NCBI RefSeq assembly: GCF_002878395.1 | Contig: NC_061121.1 | Span: 12,839,405-12,903,404 of the forward strand | DNA length: 64,000 nucleotides | Direction: 5' to 3' | Origin: Capsicum annuum | Taxonomy: Eukaryota > Streptophyta > Magnoliopsida > Solanales > Solanaceae | Shown: positions 23,603 to 34,973 of the stretch, piece by piece | How positions within the stretch are numbered: position 1 is the stretch's first letter | Layout of the letters: each line of letters begins with the position of its first letter | Translations under genes and position numbers: made by a program | The notes under the pieces: model-generated | What the model was told of the DNA's origin: nothing | The model's input: the letters and a program-made list of their open reading frames with translations, nothing else | The model's database searches: none

Positions 23603-24140
23603 TAGGGTAATGCGCCAGTTGGGTAGGCTGCAGGACGTGCCACCAGCAGTGGATCTTCTGAAGGATGTTGAGTAATTCAAAGACCTAGCCTTAGGTGAGA
23701 GAAAGTACGAACAGTTTTGGAAGCATGCAACAAAGCTAGGTGTGGACACACTCAAAGAAAGTTTGGATAATCCGGGCCACACTCAGGGATATGAGGTCTG
23801 GCTTCAATCTATCCCTCGGGGTATCAGTCAACCCTTACCAGCGCAACTTAGAGGGAGAATACAGGAAGAATGCATAGTAGACAACCATCAGGATGAAAGT
23901 GCGGGGTCCAAAGCGGAAACACTATGAGTTCAGTTAGCAGATTTGTTCAAGACGATAGAAAGGTGTCAGAATAATCTTTTCAAGTGCACTCCTCATGAGG
24001 CAGGAATACGGGCTCGAAGCTTCTTCCCTAATATCAGGGTGTCTTTATAGGATATGTTACAAAGTTTAAATGGGAGAAAGAGAACTTCAGAAGCAGGTCC
24101 ATCTCAGCCAGGGTCATCACGCAGAGCACCAGTCTGAAAG

Positions 24141-24911
24141 AGCATTTCTTATCTTTATTCAGTTTGAGTCTTTTATGTGTCTGTCATTGTAGGGTGGTGT
24201 CTGTTTTAAGTCGAAGTCAAGTTGTTTTTGGTATTAGGGTCTTTACTAGTAATTTCACTTATGTCATCTTAGGGGGTCTAGAATGTTGTTTCGTATTTGT
24301 TGTTTAGTTTTAAAGTGGTCCCAAACTTTTTGTACGTTTTGTTGTTCTCTTTCTTCAAAATTTTATGATGTTATGTCTTTCCTTTGTTTGTTTATTTTCG
24401 TTTTAGCAAAAAAAAAAGTGGGTGATGTTTATGCGCATGCTGGCCGAACTACGCAAGATCTGATTCATGTACAACATGATACGTAGGCAACCTACTTTTG
24501 GGTTCGATCTAATCATTTTGTTTCATTGTTTTTCATTATTTTTCCTCTTTTAAAGAAAAACAAAAGCCATAAAAAATGATAAAATAAAGGTAGATAATGA
24601 GAGAAAAGAAAAGAACAGAGATGGATACGAAAAAAATATAATAATAATATAATAATAATAATAATAAGTGTAGATAAAAAAAAGTGTAGACAAAATCAGG
24701 ATGATGTTAAAATGACCTCGCTACCCTAAAAAACTGGTAGAAATGAACATGAATTTAGGACAATTTTACCAATGTGATTGTCATGCTTGTTGTGTGCCCT
24801 AATCCTATCGGATGTCATCTTTGATGAGCATGTTCTTTCAGATAACAGTGGTAGGTTTACAGCACTCTGGCTAGTCACCCATACTTCACTAGATTCAAAG
24901 CAAAGCTCGCC
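24141..24911 (+). other. spacer between ORF1 and gag, with module copy 2
   Basis: No gene is seen. The second copy of the boundary module lies at 24443-24510 (GAACTACGCAAGATCTGATT, then GATACGTAGGCAACC, then TTTGGGTTCGATC). A purine/AT-rich run with ATA/ATAAT repeats follows at 24590-24690. Confidence 0.6.
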
Positions 24912-26713
24912 ATGGCTAGCAGGGAGATTGAAAATTCGCTCATTGACCTAGATCAGGATCACAGGGAAGAAAGTTCTGAACATAATGATGAGGTAGTAAG
25001 GCTCAAGCAACAATTGATAGATTTACACCAGGCATGGGCCAGCGGAATGCCTCCTCCTCCGCTCCCTGAAGGTCTTGGGAATATCTCTAATTGCCTATCG
25101 CTCTCTCATGCGCAATTCTCTGCTCCTACTGAGTCACCTGAGCACGCGCCAGGATTCACTCCACGACATTATTATCCTGGTAGTTCTGGTGTGCCCTTGG
25201 CAGCTCCACAATCAAGACCAGCTGCTCAGCCAGCGCCACCGATCACACCGGTATTCGTGGCTCCGCCACCACATAAAACTCCCATATATGTTGTGCATCC
25301 CATAATGAGGCTTCCTAGGTCTGCCAGTGAGCCAGTACTGAAGGTTTCAGATAGTCAGTATTATGCCCCGGAGCTTACTTTGCAAATGAATAAACCATAT
25401 GGATACACTCAGCCGCCTGCATTTCCATTTGATACGGAGAAACCTATCACAACAGAGGAACAGGATATCATAGCCCGAAAATTGAAAAGTTTAGAACAGG
25501 CTGTGAGGAATTTGCAAGGAATCGGAGATTATAGGAGTGTTTCCTATAAAGATCTTTGCATGTTCCTAGACATCAACCTTTCCCTCAATTTTAAGATGCC
25601 TAAGTTCAAGAAGTATGAAGGACACGGTGATCCCATGGCACACTTGAGACGTTATTGCAACCAGTTGAGGGCTGCAAGAGGAAGAGAAAAGCTGCTCATG
25701 GCCTTCTTTGGTGAGAGTCTTTCTGATCTGGCCTCAGAATGGTTTATCAATCGAGATATCGATAAATTGAATAACTGGGATGACTTAGCTTCTGAATTTG
25801 TTCAACATTTTCAGTATAACATCGACCTGATTTCAGACGAAAAATCCTTGGTCAACATGAAGAAAAAGAGCACTGAAGGTTTTAGGGAATACACAATAAG
25901 GTAGCATGAACAGGCTGCCAGGGTAAAGCCTCCAATGAAAGAAAGTAAGTTGGTAGAAGTTTTCATTCAGGCACAGGATGAGACCTATTTTCAATATTTA
26001 CTTCCGGCAATGGGAAGATCTTTTATGGAAGTCCTCAAAATGGGGGAGATGATAGAGGACGAAATTAAGACCGGCCGAATAGTGAGTTTTGCCGCATTAA
26101 AAGCCACCAGACAAGCGATTCAAGGTGGATCTGGAGCATTTGGAGGTAAAAAGAAGAATGAGGATGTGGCGACTGTCGTAGCTGGAACCCATTCCTATCC
26201 CAAAAGACCACCTCGCCCCTATCCCCAAGCCCAAGCCCAAGTCTACGCCCAAGCTCCATATATTCCTCCCCACCATTACTACCCTCCACAAAACCCTTTA
26301 TATTCCATTCCACCACCCCCGTACCCAGTATATAGTGCGCAACCATATGCCCATACCCTTCTTACCCGCAGTGGCGCGTGCAAGCTCCACAAAATCGCCC
26401 ATTCGCTCTACTAAATTACCAAAACCCCTCCAGAACCAGTTTTCAGCCTAGGCCCAAGTATAAGAAGGAGAAGGCGATCAAAAATCAATTCACACCTCTT
26501 GGGGAGTCATATGCTAGCTTGTTTAATAGGTTGAGAAAGTTGAAGGTTTTAAGCCCAATTCAAGGAAGGCTTTTAAATCCACCGCCGAGGAATCTCGATT
26601 ATTCTTTAAGGTGTACGTACTGTTCTGACATGCCAGGCCATGATATCGAGAAATGCTGGCATTTAAAGAGAGCTGTCCAAGATTTAATTGACACAAATCA
26701 GATATTGGTCTAG
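24912..26713 (+). pseudogene. Ogre-like gag
   Basis: ATG 24912 opens a frame with a coiled N-terminus (DEVVRLKQQLIDLHQAW), a Pro-rich stretch, and the retrotransposon gag domain (MPKFKKYEGHGDPMAHLRRY, then FFGESLSDLASEWF). TAG at 25902-25904 replaces an expected Trp codon. A Pro/Tyr-rich linker follows (about 26190-26340), then a frameshift near 26380. A zinc-knuckle-like C-x2-C-x5-H-x4-C (CTYCSDMPGHDIEKC) lies at about 26610-26655. A TAG at 26711 replaces a likely Gln codon. Gag would form the particle shell; this copy cannot encode it whole. Confidence 0.85.
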
Positions 26714-28456
26714 GCCCTGGAGGGTCCAAACATTAACCAGAATCCACTGCCAACCCATGCTGAAGCCAATATGTTAGAATTGATATATGATGGGAAAGAG
26801 TCTTCAAGGGGTTATAAGCCTATTGTCAAGATACAGACCATTGAGGAGAAATCAGTGAATGTAGCGGAGTCTTTGAAAGCATTGTCATTGAATTGGGAAG
26901 GAATGAGAGAAGATAAAGCCCAAGAAAGTACAAAGAAACCCCTGATCACAGTACAAGGTGCCAAAAGGTATGTTGATTTAAGTCAAGATAAACCTAAGTT
27001 GACAGTGGTGGGAGCTCTGAGTCAGCCCATCTTGACGGTGAAAGGAGCACTGGCAGCGCCTATTGTCCCTAAACTGGTGACCCAATCTCCGATAGTTGAT
27101 ACGAAAAGGGTTCCCTAGAATTATGGGTGGACTGTGATAACCTATCACGGGAAAGAAGTAGTAAAAGATGTAGATTAGGTAGGGGGTTTGACTAGGTCAG
27201 GAAGATGCTTCGTGCCTGAAAGCTTAAGAAAGTCTAACCCAATGGTGAGTGGACCGTCATCTATCAAAAAGCCTATCATCGATGAAGAAGCCGAAGATTT
27301 TTTGAAAAAGATGAAATTTCCAGAGTACTCAATATTAGACCAGTTAAGGAAAACCCCTGCTCAAATTTCCCTTTTATCTTTGTTGTTGCACTCCAAGGAG
27401 CATTGTGATATTTTACTGAAGGTATTAAATGAAGCATATGTTCCTAGGGAGATTACAATCAACCAACTTGAGAAAATGGTTGGAAAAATCTTTGAGGTCA
27501 ATCGGATCAGCTTTTCTGATGATGAATTGCCTGTTGAAGGTACAGGGCATAACCAGGGCCTTTACATTACAGTGAAGTATGAAGATTTCTATGTCACTCA
27601 TGTTATGATTGATGGAGGTTCAGGTGCAAATATTTGCCCTATTTCTACTTTGCAAAAATTGAATATTGGTGCTGAGAGGATCAGGCCCAACAATGTATGT
27701 GTTAGGGCTTTCGATAGTGCAAAATCAAATTCCATTGGCGAAATAGAACTAATGTTGACCATAGGGCCTGTTGAGTTCGCCATAGAGTTTCAAGTATTAA
27801 ATGTAGACTCCTCTTACAATTTGTTGTTGGAAAGGCCGTGGATCCACAAGGCCAAGGCGGTTGCATCTACACTGCACCAAATGATTAAGTTTGAGAATGA
27901 CAGCCAAGAAGTGGTTATTCACGGTGAAGGAGATTTGCCCGCCTGCAAAGATTCTCCCTTGTCTCTTATTGAAGCAAATAACATAGAGGAGACATTCGTC
28001 TATCAAATTTTTGATACAGTACCAGTGAATCGTATCCTTGAATGGTAGGTTATACCGGGACCGCAATTGTCTTCTGGATCTATCATGATGGTGAGTGAAC
28101 TTTGGAAATACGGATTTGATCCAGGAAAGGGTTTGGGAGCGTCTCTGCACGGTATAGTTCATCCCATATGTTCGAGTGAGAACGTGGGCACGTTTGGTCT
28201 GGAATTTGAGCCTATGGCTGAAGATCTGAAGAAAGCCAAGGGAAGTAAAAAGGAAACATGGTCACTCCCTAGCCCAATGCCACTACTCAGTGAATCATTT
28301 GTTAAGAGCGGTGTCACGAAGCATATGGAATTTGAAGTTGATATGGTCGAAGCAGGAGAAGGTACCAGTATGGCAGATGTGCAATTCATAGGTCCAGCTG
28401 TCCGGCTCAATAATTGGGAAGTCACTCCTCTCCCCGTCAAGAGGGAGTTTTGGTAG
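26714..28456 (+). pseudogene. Ogre-like protease region with G-patch-like block
   Basis: This is in frame with the end of gag, with stops at 27116, 27176 and 28046. The aspartic protease active site reads MIDGGSGAN at about 27605-27631, followed by the second strand block NLLLERPWIH near 27820. At about 28090-28150 the block LWKYGFDPGKGLG resembles a G-patch, a glycine-rich nucleic-acid-binding motif known in this lineage. The frame ends at TAG 28454-28456. Reading frame 2 is kept for about 2 kb, so the stops are recent point changes in an otherwise sound ORF. Confidence 0.8.
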
Positions 28457-28730
28457 TTTATTTTGTTTTTCTTTCTGTTTATCCGAGTTATTTCAGGGTT
28501 GTAATTCGGATTTTAGTTTGTTTATGTTATGTTGCCATCTATGTTTAAACCCTTCTATCTTTTTATTTAATGAAATGCGATGTTCCTTTTGTTTCGTATC
28601 TAATATATTTTGTTTTTCTTTTTTTACACAATTCTCTTTATGCTGATTCTAATGACATGACATGCATGCGGAATTTTCATCCTGATCTTAAAATACAAAC
28701 TAATCAAGATGTAATTAAGTAGGATGGGGA
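28457..28730 (+). other. possible intron between protease and RT of the Ogre-like element
   Basis: A T-rich non-coding stretch separates the protease/G-patch frame from the RT frame, which is in a different phase. Ogre elements are known to splice an intron at this position. The sequence begins GGTAGTTTATTTTG and is T-rich throughout, as plant introns are. I cannot fix the acceptor. Confidence 0.45.
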
Positions 28731-31071
28731 ATATGATGAAGAAGAAGCACTAGAAGAAATAAGCAAAGAGTTGGAACAGTTTGAAGACAAACCAAATCCT
28801 AATTTGAATGAGACTGAGCCAATAAATCTAGGGGATCAAGAAGATGTTAGGGAAACTAAAATCAGTGTACATGTTTTGCCACAACTAAAAAATGGAATGA
28901 TTCAAGCATTAATTGATTATAAGGATGTTTTTGCATGGTCTTATGATGATATGCCTGGTTTAAGCACTAATTGCGTTCCCTCCTGTCAAACAGAAGTTGA
29001 GGAAGTTTAAAACTGATATAAGTTTTAAAATCAAATAGGAAATCATGAAACAACTTGAAGCCAAAGTAATTCGAGTGGCTCGTTATCCCATGTGGTTAGG
29101 CAATGTTGTTCTCGTACCAAAGAAAAATGGCAAAATTCGAGTATGTGTTGATTACCGTGATTTGAACAGAGCAAGTCCGAAAGATGATTTTCCACTGCCC
29201 AACATCCACATTTTGTTAGACAACTGTGCTAAACACAAGGTTGCCTCTTTTGTGGATTGATATGCCGGATATCACCAGATCATTATGGATGAGGACGACA
29301 CAGAGAAGACGTCTTTTATCACACCATGGGGGACTTATTGTTATCGAGTGATGCCGTTCGGTTTGAAGAATACTGGAGCAACATACATGAGAGCCATGAC
29401 CACTATGTTTCATGATATGATACATAAGGAGATTGAGGTCTACGTGGATGATGTGTTTATTAAGTCAAAAAATCAGGCCGACCATGTTAAATATTTAAGA
29501 AAGTTCTTTGAAAGGCTTCGCAGGTATAATCTCAAACTCAACCCGGCAAAATATGTATTTGGAGTTCTATCTGGAAAGCTGTTGGGGTTTGTAGTCAGCC
29601 ATCGGGGAATTGAATTGGATCCCTCGAAAATCAAAGCCATTCAGGATTTGCCCCCGCCCAAGAATAGAACGGAGATGATGAGTTTGCTTGGTAGACTGAA
29701 CTACATTAGCAGGTTTATTGCTCAACTCACAACCACTTGTGATCCCATATTCAAGTTGCTGAAAAAGAGTGCTGTGGTGAAATGGACTGAAGAATGTCAG
29801 GAAGTGCGTTCTATTGAATCAAAAGATATTTGTCAAATCTGCCAGTGCTGGTACCCCCAGATCCTGGTAGGCCTTTGATCTTATATTTATCAGTCATGGA
29901 TAATTCTTTCGGTTATTTCCTAGGTCAACATGATGTCACAGGCAAAAAGGAGCAGGTTATTTATTATCTTAGCAAGAAGTTCACCGCATATGAGGCCAGG
30001 TATACTCTTCTTAAAAGGACGTGTTGTGCCCTAACTTGGGTAGCACAGAAGTTGAAGCATTATCTCTCATCCTATACTACTTATCTCATCTACCACATGG
30101 ATCCTTTAAAGTATATCTTTCAGAAACCTATGCCAACGGGTCGATTGGAAAAATGGCAAATATTGCTTACCGAGTTCGACATTGTATATGTGACTCGAAC
30201 CGCCATAAAAGTCCAAGCCTTGGCAGATCATCTTGCTGAGAATCCCATCGATGAAGAGTACAAGCCATTAAAGACATATTTTCCTAACGAAGAAGTGTCG
30301 TGTGTTGATGAAGTCATTATAGATGCTGATCCAGGTTGGAGGTTATTCTTCGATGGAGCTGTCAATATGAAAGGAATCAGAATAGGTGCGGTTCTTATCT
30401 CTGAATCGGGACAATATTTTCCAGTAACAGCACAACTTCAATTCTACTGTACTAACAATATGGCAGAGTATGAAGCCTACATTCTTGGTTTGAGGTTAGC
30501 TGTTGATATGGGAGTCCAAGAATTATTGGTGTTGGGAGATTCGAATTTGCTCGTCCATCAAATTCAAGGTGATTGGGAGACGCGAGATTTGAAGCTCATC
30601 CCGTATCGACAATGCTTGCAAGAGCTATGTCAACGGTTTGTGTTAGTAAAATTTAGGCATATTCCAAGGATTCATAATGAAATTGCTGATGCTTTAGCCA
30701 CTCTGTCTTCAATGCTCCAACATCCTGACAAAGCCTACATCGATCCAGTGCATATACAGAGTCGTGATCAGCATGCTTATTTTAATGTGGTTGAAGAAGA
30801 GCTCGATGGAGAACCTTGGTTCTTGGATATCAAGCGATACATGCAGTCAGGAGAATACCCAACATATGTCACCAATGATCAAAAGAGGGCTATTAGGCAT
30901 TTGGCTAATGGATTTTTCTTAAGTCGGGGAATCTTATATAAGAGAACCTCGGATCTGGGACTTTTAAGGTGTGTAGATGCAAGAGAAGCCTCGGCAATCA
31001 TGGTTGAAATACACTCTGGAGTATGCGGGTCACACATGAACGGTCATGTCTTGTCAAAGAAGATTCTTTGA
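28731..31071 (+). pseudogene. Ogre-like reverse transcriptase, RNase H and archaeal-type RNase H
   Basis: RT blocks are VDYRDLNRASPKDDFPLP (about 29145), FITPWGTYCYRVMPFGLKN (about 29320) and the intact catalytic YVDD at 29441-29452. A Trp-type codon is TGA at about 29258-29260. Frame changes occur near 29010 and 29830. RNase H follows (VIYYLSKKFTAYEARY, then KYIFQKPMPTGRLEKW). A second RNase H of archaeal type starts near 30340 (WRLFFDGAVNMKGIRIGAVL, NNMAEYEAYILGLRLA, LGDSNLLVHQIQGDW). This pair of RNase H domains is characteristic of the Tat lineage. The frame ends at TGA 31069-31071, probably a former CGA. Confidence 0.88.
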
Positions 31072-32064
31072 GCAGGTTATTACTGGCTTACTATGGAAAG
31101 GGATTCTATTCAATTTGTTCAAAAGTGTCATCAATGTCAGGTACATTGTGATCTGATACGTTCTCCTCCTGTTGATTTGCATGCAATGGCCGCTCTATGG
31201 CCGTTCGTAGCTTGGGGAATGGATGTGATTGGAACGATTGAGCCGAAGGCATCAAATGGGCATAGATTCATTTTGGTAGCCATTGACTACTTCACAAGGT
31301 GGGTAGAAGTAGTAACTTTCAAGTCAGTGACAAAGAAGGTTGTGGTGGACTTTGTTCATGCCAATATCATTTGTAGATTTGGAATTCCTAAGATGATTAT
31401 TACAGACTATGCTGCCAATCTCAATAGTCATTTGATGCAAGAAGTATGTCAACAGTTTAAGATCGCACATCAAAATTCTACTCTATATCGCCCAAAGGCC
31501 AATGGTGTTGTAGAAGCCGCCAATAAGAATATAAAAAAGATATTGTGAAAAATAGTACAAGGGTCTAGACAGTGGCATGAAAAGTTGTCGTTTGCATTGC
31601 TAGGTTATCGCACCACTGTTCACACTTCAACAGGGGCAACTCCATATTTATTGGTGTATGGGACAGAAGCAGTCATCCTTACAGAAGTTAAAATTCCCTC
31701 TCTTCGAGTCATTGTAGAAGCAGAGATTGATGATGACGAATGGGTTAAAACCCGATTGGAATATTTGAGTTTGATTAAGGAAAAAAGGCTAACGTCTGTG
31801 TGTCATGGCCAATTGTATCAGAGGAGGATGGCTCGAGCGTATAACAAAAAGGTCCGTCCCAGAAATTTTAAAGTTGGTCAGTTGGTATTGAGACGTATCC
31901 TTCCTCACCAGGTTGAAGCGAAAGGCAAGTTCTCCCCTAACTGGCAAGGTCCCTTCATTGTGAAGAAAGTGTTGCCCAATGGAGCCTTATATTTGATAGA
32001 TACTGAAGGCAAAATGGCAGAAATGGCTATCAATGTTGATGCGGTTAAAAGATATTATATATGA
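31072..32064 (+). pseudogene. Ogre-like integrase
   Basis: The zinc-binding end CHQCQ lies near 31125. The core shows MDVIGTIEPK (first Asp, about 31220), MIITDYAANLNSH (second Asp, about 31400) and NGVVEAANKNIKKIL (Glu, about 31515). TGA at 31546-31548 interrupts the frame where CGA is likely ancestral. The C-terminal part carries YGTEAVILTEVKIPSLR and KFSPNWQGPFIVKKVLPNGA, and ends at TGA 32062-32064. All DDE residues are present, so loss of function comes from stops alone. Confidence 0.88.
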
Positions 32065-33639
32065 TATTTGATCCTTTGTTGATTTTATTGCATGTTTAGT
32101 ACTTGCATTTTTGAAAATTGATATGATGAAGGCATTTTATTCTTCAATCCAAACATTATGTCATCCTTTGTTTACCCGTTTGAGCTTCGTTTTAATTTTC
32201 TTTCATATCCCTCTTTTGGAATCAAAATAGAGTTAAAGATAAATGTCGAGGAAATGAGAATAAAAGAAAGAGTTCGAAAATTTAAAAAAAAATCAAATCA
32301 ATCAAAATCAAATCAAAACAAAGAACAAGCTGATGAAACTACGTGCGACCTGATTCTCCTCTCTCGGGAGTGAGATATGTAGGCTGCCCTATTTCGGGTT
32401 TGGTCCAACCAAATAAAGATTTAAGATTCACCCAGTCAACAAAACTGGGGCATGAGTTAATGTGTTGTTTGAGTCGATTCCAAAAGTTGTAAGTCCCACC
32501 CCCACTTCAAGTATCGTTTGAGCCCCTTACCATCTTTTCTAACCTTAACTAAAAGCCAAGTTACAACCAAAGAAAGTCCTTCAGATCAATTTTTGATAAT
32601 GTTAAGGCTAAGCATGCAATGGATATGATGATACATTGTGAGGTACCACTTGTCTCCCTCAGCATAAGAAATCAGGAAAGAAATATAAAAATGAGAGAGT
32701 CTTATTGGTAAAAACCCCCGTGGGCATCATAAGGTGATGGTGAGTTGAGAGAAATGAAAATGAGAGAGTCTTATTGGTGAAAACCCTTGCAGGCACCATA
32801 AGGCGATGGTGAGTGGAGAGAAATAAAAATGAGAGAGTCTTATTGGTGAAAACCCTCACGGGCACCGTAAGGCGATAGAGAGTTCAAGAGAAAAGTGAAA
32901 AGTGAAAAGAAAGAGATTTGTTGGCCAAAGTCTTTTAAGATGTCGTCAATCGAATGTAATGTATGAGTCCAATGGATTTGAAGAAGCGGCTCAGCGGCAA
33001 AGGCACGAACTCAACAACAAATGGGGAGTTTGGATAGAAAGATCAGGCAGCTCAATCCAAAATGCATTTCATACTCATTGGAGTTGGTTGTCGTATTCAG
33101 ATAAGTTTTCTTTTTGAATATGGGACATTGTCCTTTTCTTTCATTTACATATTTATGCTTTTTGTTTTTTTATGTCATTTATCAAAATAAAAGTCACCAT
33201 CATTTCTTTACATTTTAAGTCAAGTCTGTGTCAAAACAAGCGAGAAAGGATTTCAAAATTTACTACCAGTCTTTCCAATTATAGGAGGAAAATCCAAGGA
33301 ACAGCACAGGAAAGAAATATGATCGTAATTCAACACGAAACAAAGGAAGTCTATCAACCGACAGGCTATTAGATTCGTGGAAGCATTTAGATTTGGGAAA
33401 AGGGTGCACCTCAGAGGCATGGTAAAATGGAAGCCCATTGTTTGAGTCAGAACTCACTTCCCTCAATATGGATCCGGGTCGATGATGCAGCAAGGAATGA
33501 GTGCTGGGCAGATACCTGAGAAGCCAAGATCTGCAAACCACCACTAAGTTTTTAACTGACAAATTTTCTTTGTTGAAATAAGGGCAAATTCGCTTCACTT
33601 AATTCAGCTACCATTGGAAATGCACATCCGTGAAACTTT
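32065..33639 (+). other. Ogre-like 3' region with module copy 3 and a 69-bp repeat
   Basis: No ORF is supported. Boundary module copy 3 lies at 32332-32406 (GAAACTACGTGCGACCTGAT, then CTCTCGGGAGTGAGATATGT, then AGGCTGCCC). Three tandem units of about 69 bp (AATGAGAGAGTCTTATTGGT...) occupy about 32685-32885. The part 33250-33600 is matched in reverse by 63600-63990, the same region of the second Ogre-like element. Confidence 0.65.
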
Positions 33640-33644
33640 ACTTT

Positions 33645-34350
33645 ATGTTCAGGACCCTCCTGAAAAATAGGATTTTACTTTCTGTTCAGCACCCTCCTAA
33701 AAAATGGGATTTAACTTTATGTTCAGGACCCTCCTGAAAAATGAGATTTTACTTTTGTTCAGGATCCTCCTGAAAAATGGGATTTTACTTTCTGTTTAGG
33801 ACCCTCCTGCAAAATGGGATTTTACTTTCTGTTCAGGACCCTCCTGAAAAATGGGATTTTACTTTCTGTTCAGGACCCTCCTGAAAAATGGGATTTTACT
33901 TTCAGNNNNNNNNNNNNNNNNNNNNNNNNNNNNNNNNNNNNNNNNNNNNNNNNNNNNNNNNNNNNNNNNNNNNNNNNNNNNNNNNNNNNNNNNNNNNNNN
34001 NNNNNTCCTGAAAAATGGGATTTTACTTTCTGTTCAGGACCATCCTGAAAATGGGATTTTACTTTATGTTTAGGACCCTCCTGAAAAATGGGATTTTACT
34101 TTATATTCAGGACCCTCCTGAAAAATGGGATTTTACTTTCTGTTCAGGACCCTCCTGATAAATGGAATTTTACTTTATGTTCAGGACCCTCCTGAAAAAT
34201 GAGATTTTACTTTATGTTCAGGACCCTCCTGAAAAATGGAATTTTACCTTCTATTCAGGACCCTCCTGAAAAATGGGATTTTACTTATGTTTAGGACCCT
34301 CCTGAAAAATGGGATTTTACTTTATGCTCAGGACCCTCCTGAAAAATGGG
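33645..34350 (+). repeat. 37-bp minisatellite with a built-in palindrome
   Basis: About 17 visible units read TCAGGACCCTCCTGAAAAAT, then GGGATTTTACTTTATGT, interrupted by a 100-N gap. Each unit holds TCAGGA-CCC-TCCTGA, a perfect 6-bp inverted repeat with a 3-base loop. The array lies in the element's 3' untranslated region and recurs reversed at 63120-63585. Confidence 0.9.
33906..34005. other. assembly gap (100 N) inside the minisatellite
   Basis: Exactly 100 N, in the middle of the 37-bp repeat array. The true copy number is therefore unknown; collapse or expansion of the array is likely at this join. Confidence 0.95.
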
Positions 34351-34429
34351 ACAACGCTTTCAAAAAATGAAATACTACCTTACTATAATTTTGTTCGGGA
34401 TAATTTTCGTCTTAGTTTTAATTTTGGGT

Positions 34430-34973
34430 TTCAGGAGCCGCTTGGAGAATAGGATGAAGAAACAAAAAGTCAAGCAACAAAGTGATGAAATAGCAAGTTA
34501 GAAGCCCGCCTGGAGAATAGGGTGAACAAACGAAAAGTCAAGCAACAAAGCGAAGCAATTGAAAGCCAAGCAACAAGTTGAAAGAAATTGCAAGTCAGGA
34601 GCCCGCCTGAAGAATAGGGTGATAAAAGTCGAGTCAAGAGCTTACAGAAGCTGTATAGATAGGATTTTTATAATTTCATTTATGTTTTAACTTGTAATTT
34701 TCATTTTTTGATGTAATGACAGAGCCGCGGACCGGAACCTCGATGGAACCTTACTCGACTCTCCAACTCGGTATAGTCCATCTCTTCCAATCCTTTGAAA
34801 TACCCATGACTTGATTCTCTCATAACTTGGGTAGGTAGGATGTCTTAAGTCAAGACCCGATTGTCCTTCTTTCTTCTGTTTCTTTCTTCGAATAATGGTC
34901 GGGTCAAAATTTGGTCTCGCTGTCGACTTCTTTGTCTGAAAACACTTCGTGTTTGCATTCAAAGGGGGCATGA
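34430..34973 (+). repeat. second 3' repeat, spacer and polypurine tract of the Ogre-like element
   Basis: About three diverged units built on GGAGCCCGCCTGGAGAATAG, then GGTGAACAAACGAAAAGTCA, lie at 34435-34630. A conserved spacer follows, and the polypurine tract AAAGGGGGCATGA ends at 34973, directly before the 3' LTR. The same order is seen reversed at 62417-63050. Confidence 0.75.

Larger units (their letters stand above)
22097..24140 (+). pseudogene. Ogre-like ORF1 (DUF7745-type protein), broken and misassembled
   Basis: The frame from ATG 22097 encodes a protein with GDLMELLHITPRPDLIEALL and FWDPSSLVFRFGKCEMTPTL, typical of the plant-specific domain in ORF1 of Tat/Ogre elements upstream of gag. 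The role of this protein is not established. The frame runs to the gap at 22765, then continues in pieces (PNRVKAMDSRLRLG near 23105, then VDTLKESLDNPGHT near 23740) with stops at 23012 and 23390. Two 100-N gaps and duplicated flanks at 22865-22982 and 23603-23785 are probably assembly artefacts, so not all breaks need be real. Confidence 0.7.

Noticed and set aside
32659..32865. Minus-strand frame with repeated FTNKTLSFLFLSTHHR
   Set aside because: It is the translation of a 69-bp repeat in a retroelement 3' region with no gene context.
33645..34350. CRISPR-like regular repeats of 37 bp
   Set aside because: The units are contiguous with no unique spacers, and the context is a plant retrotransposon.
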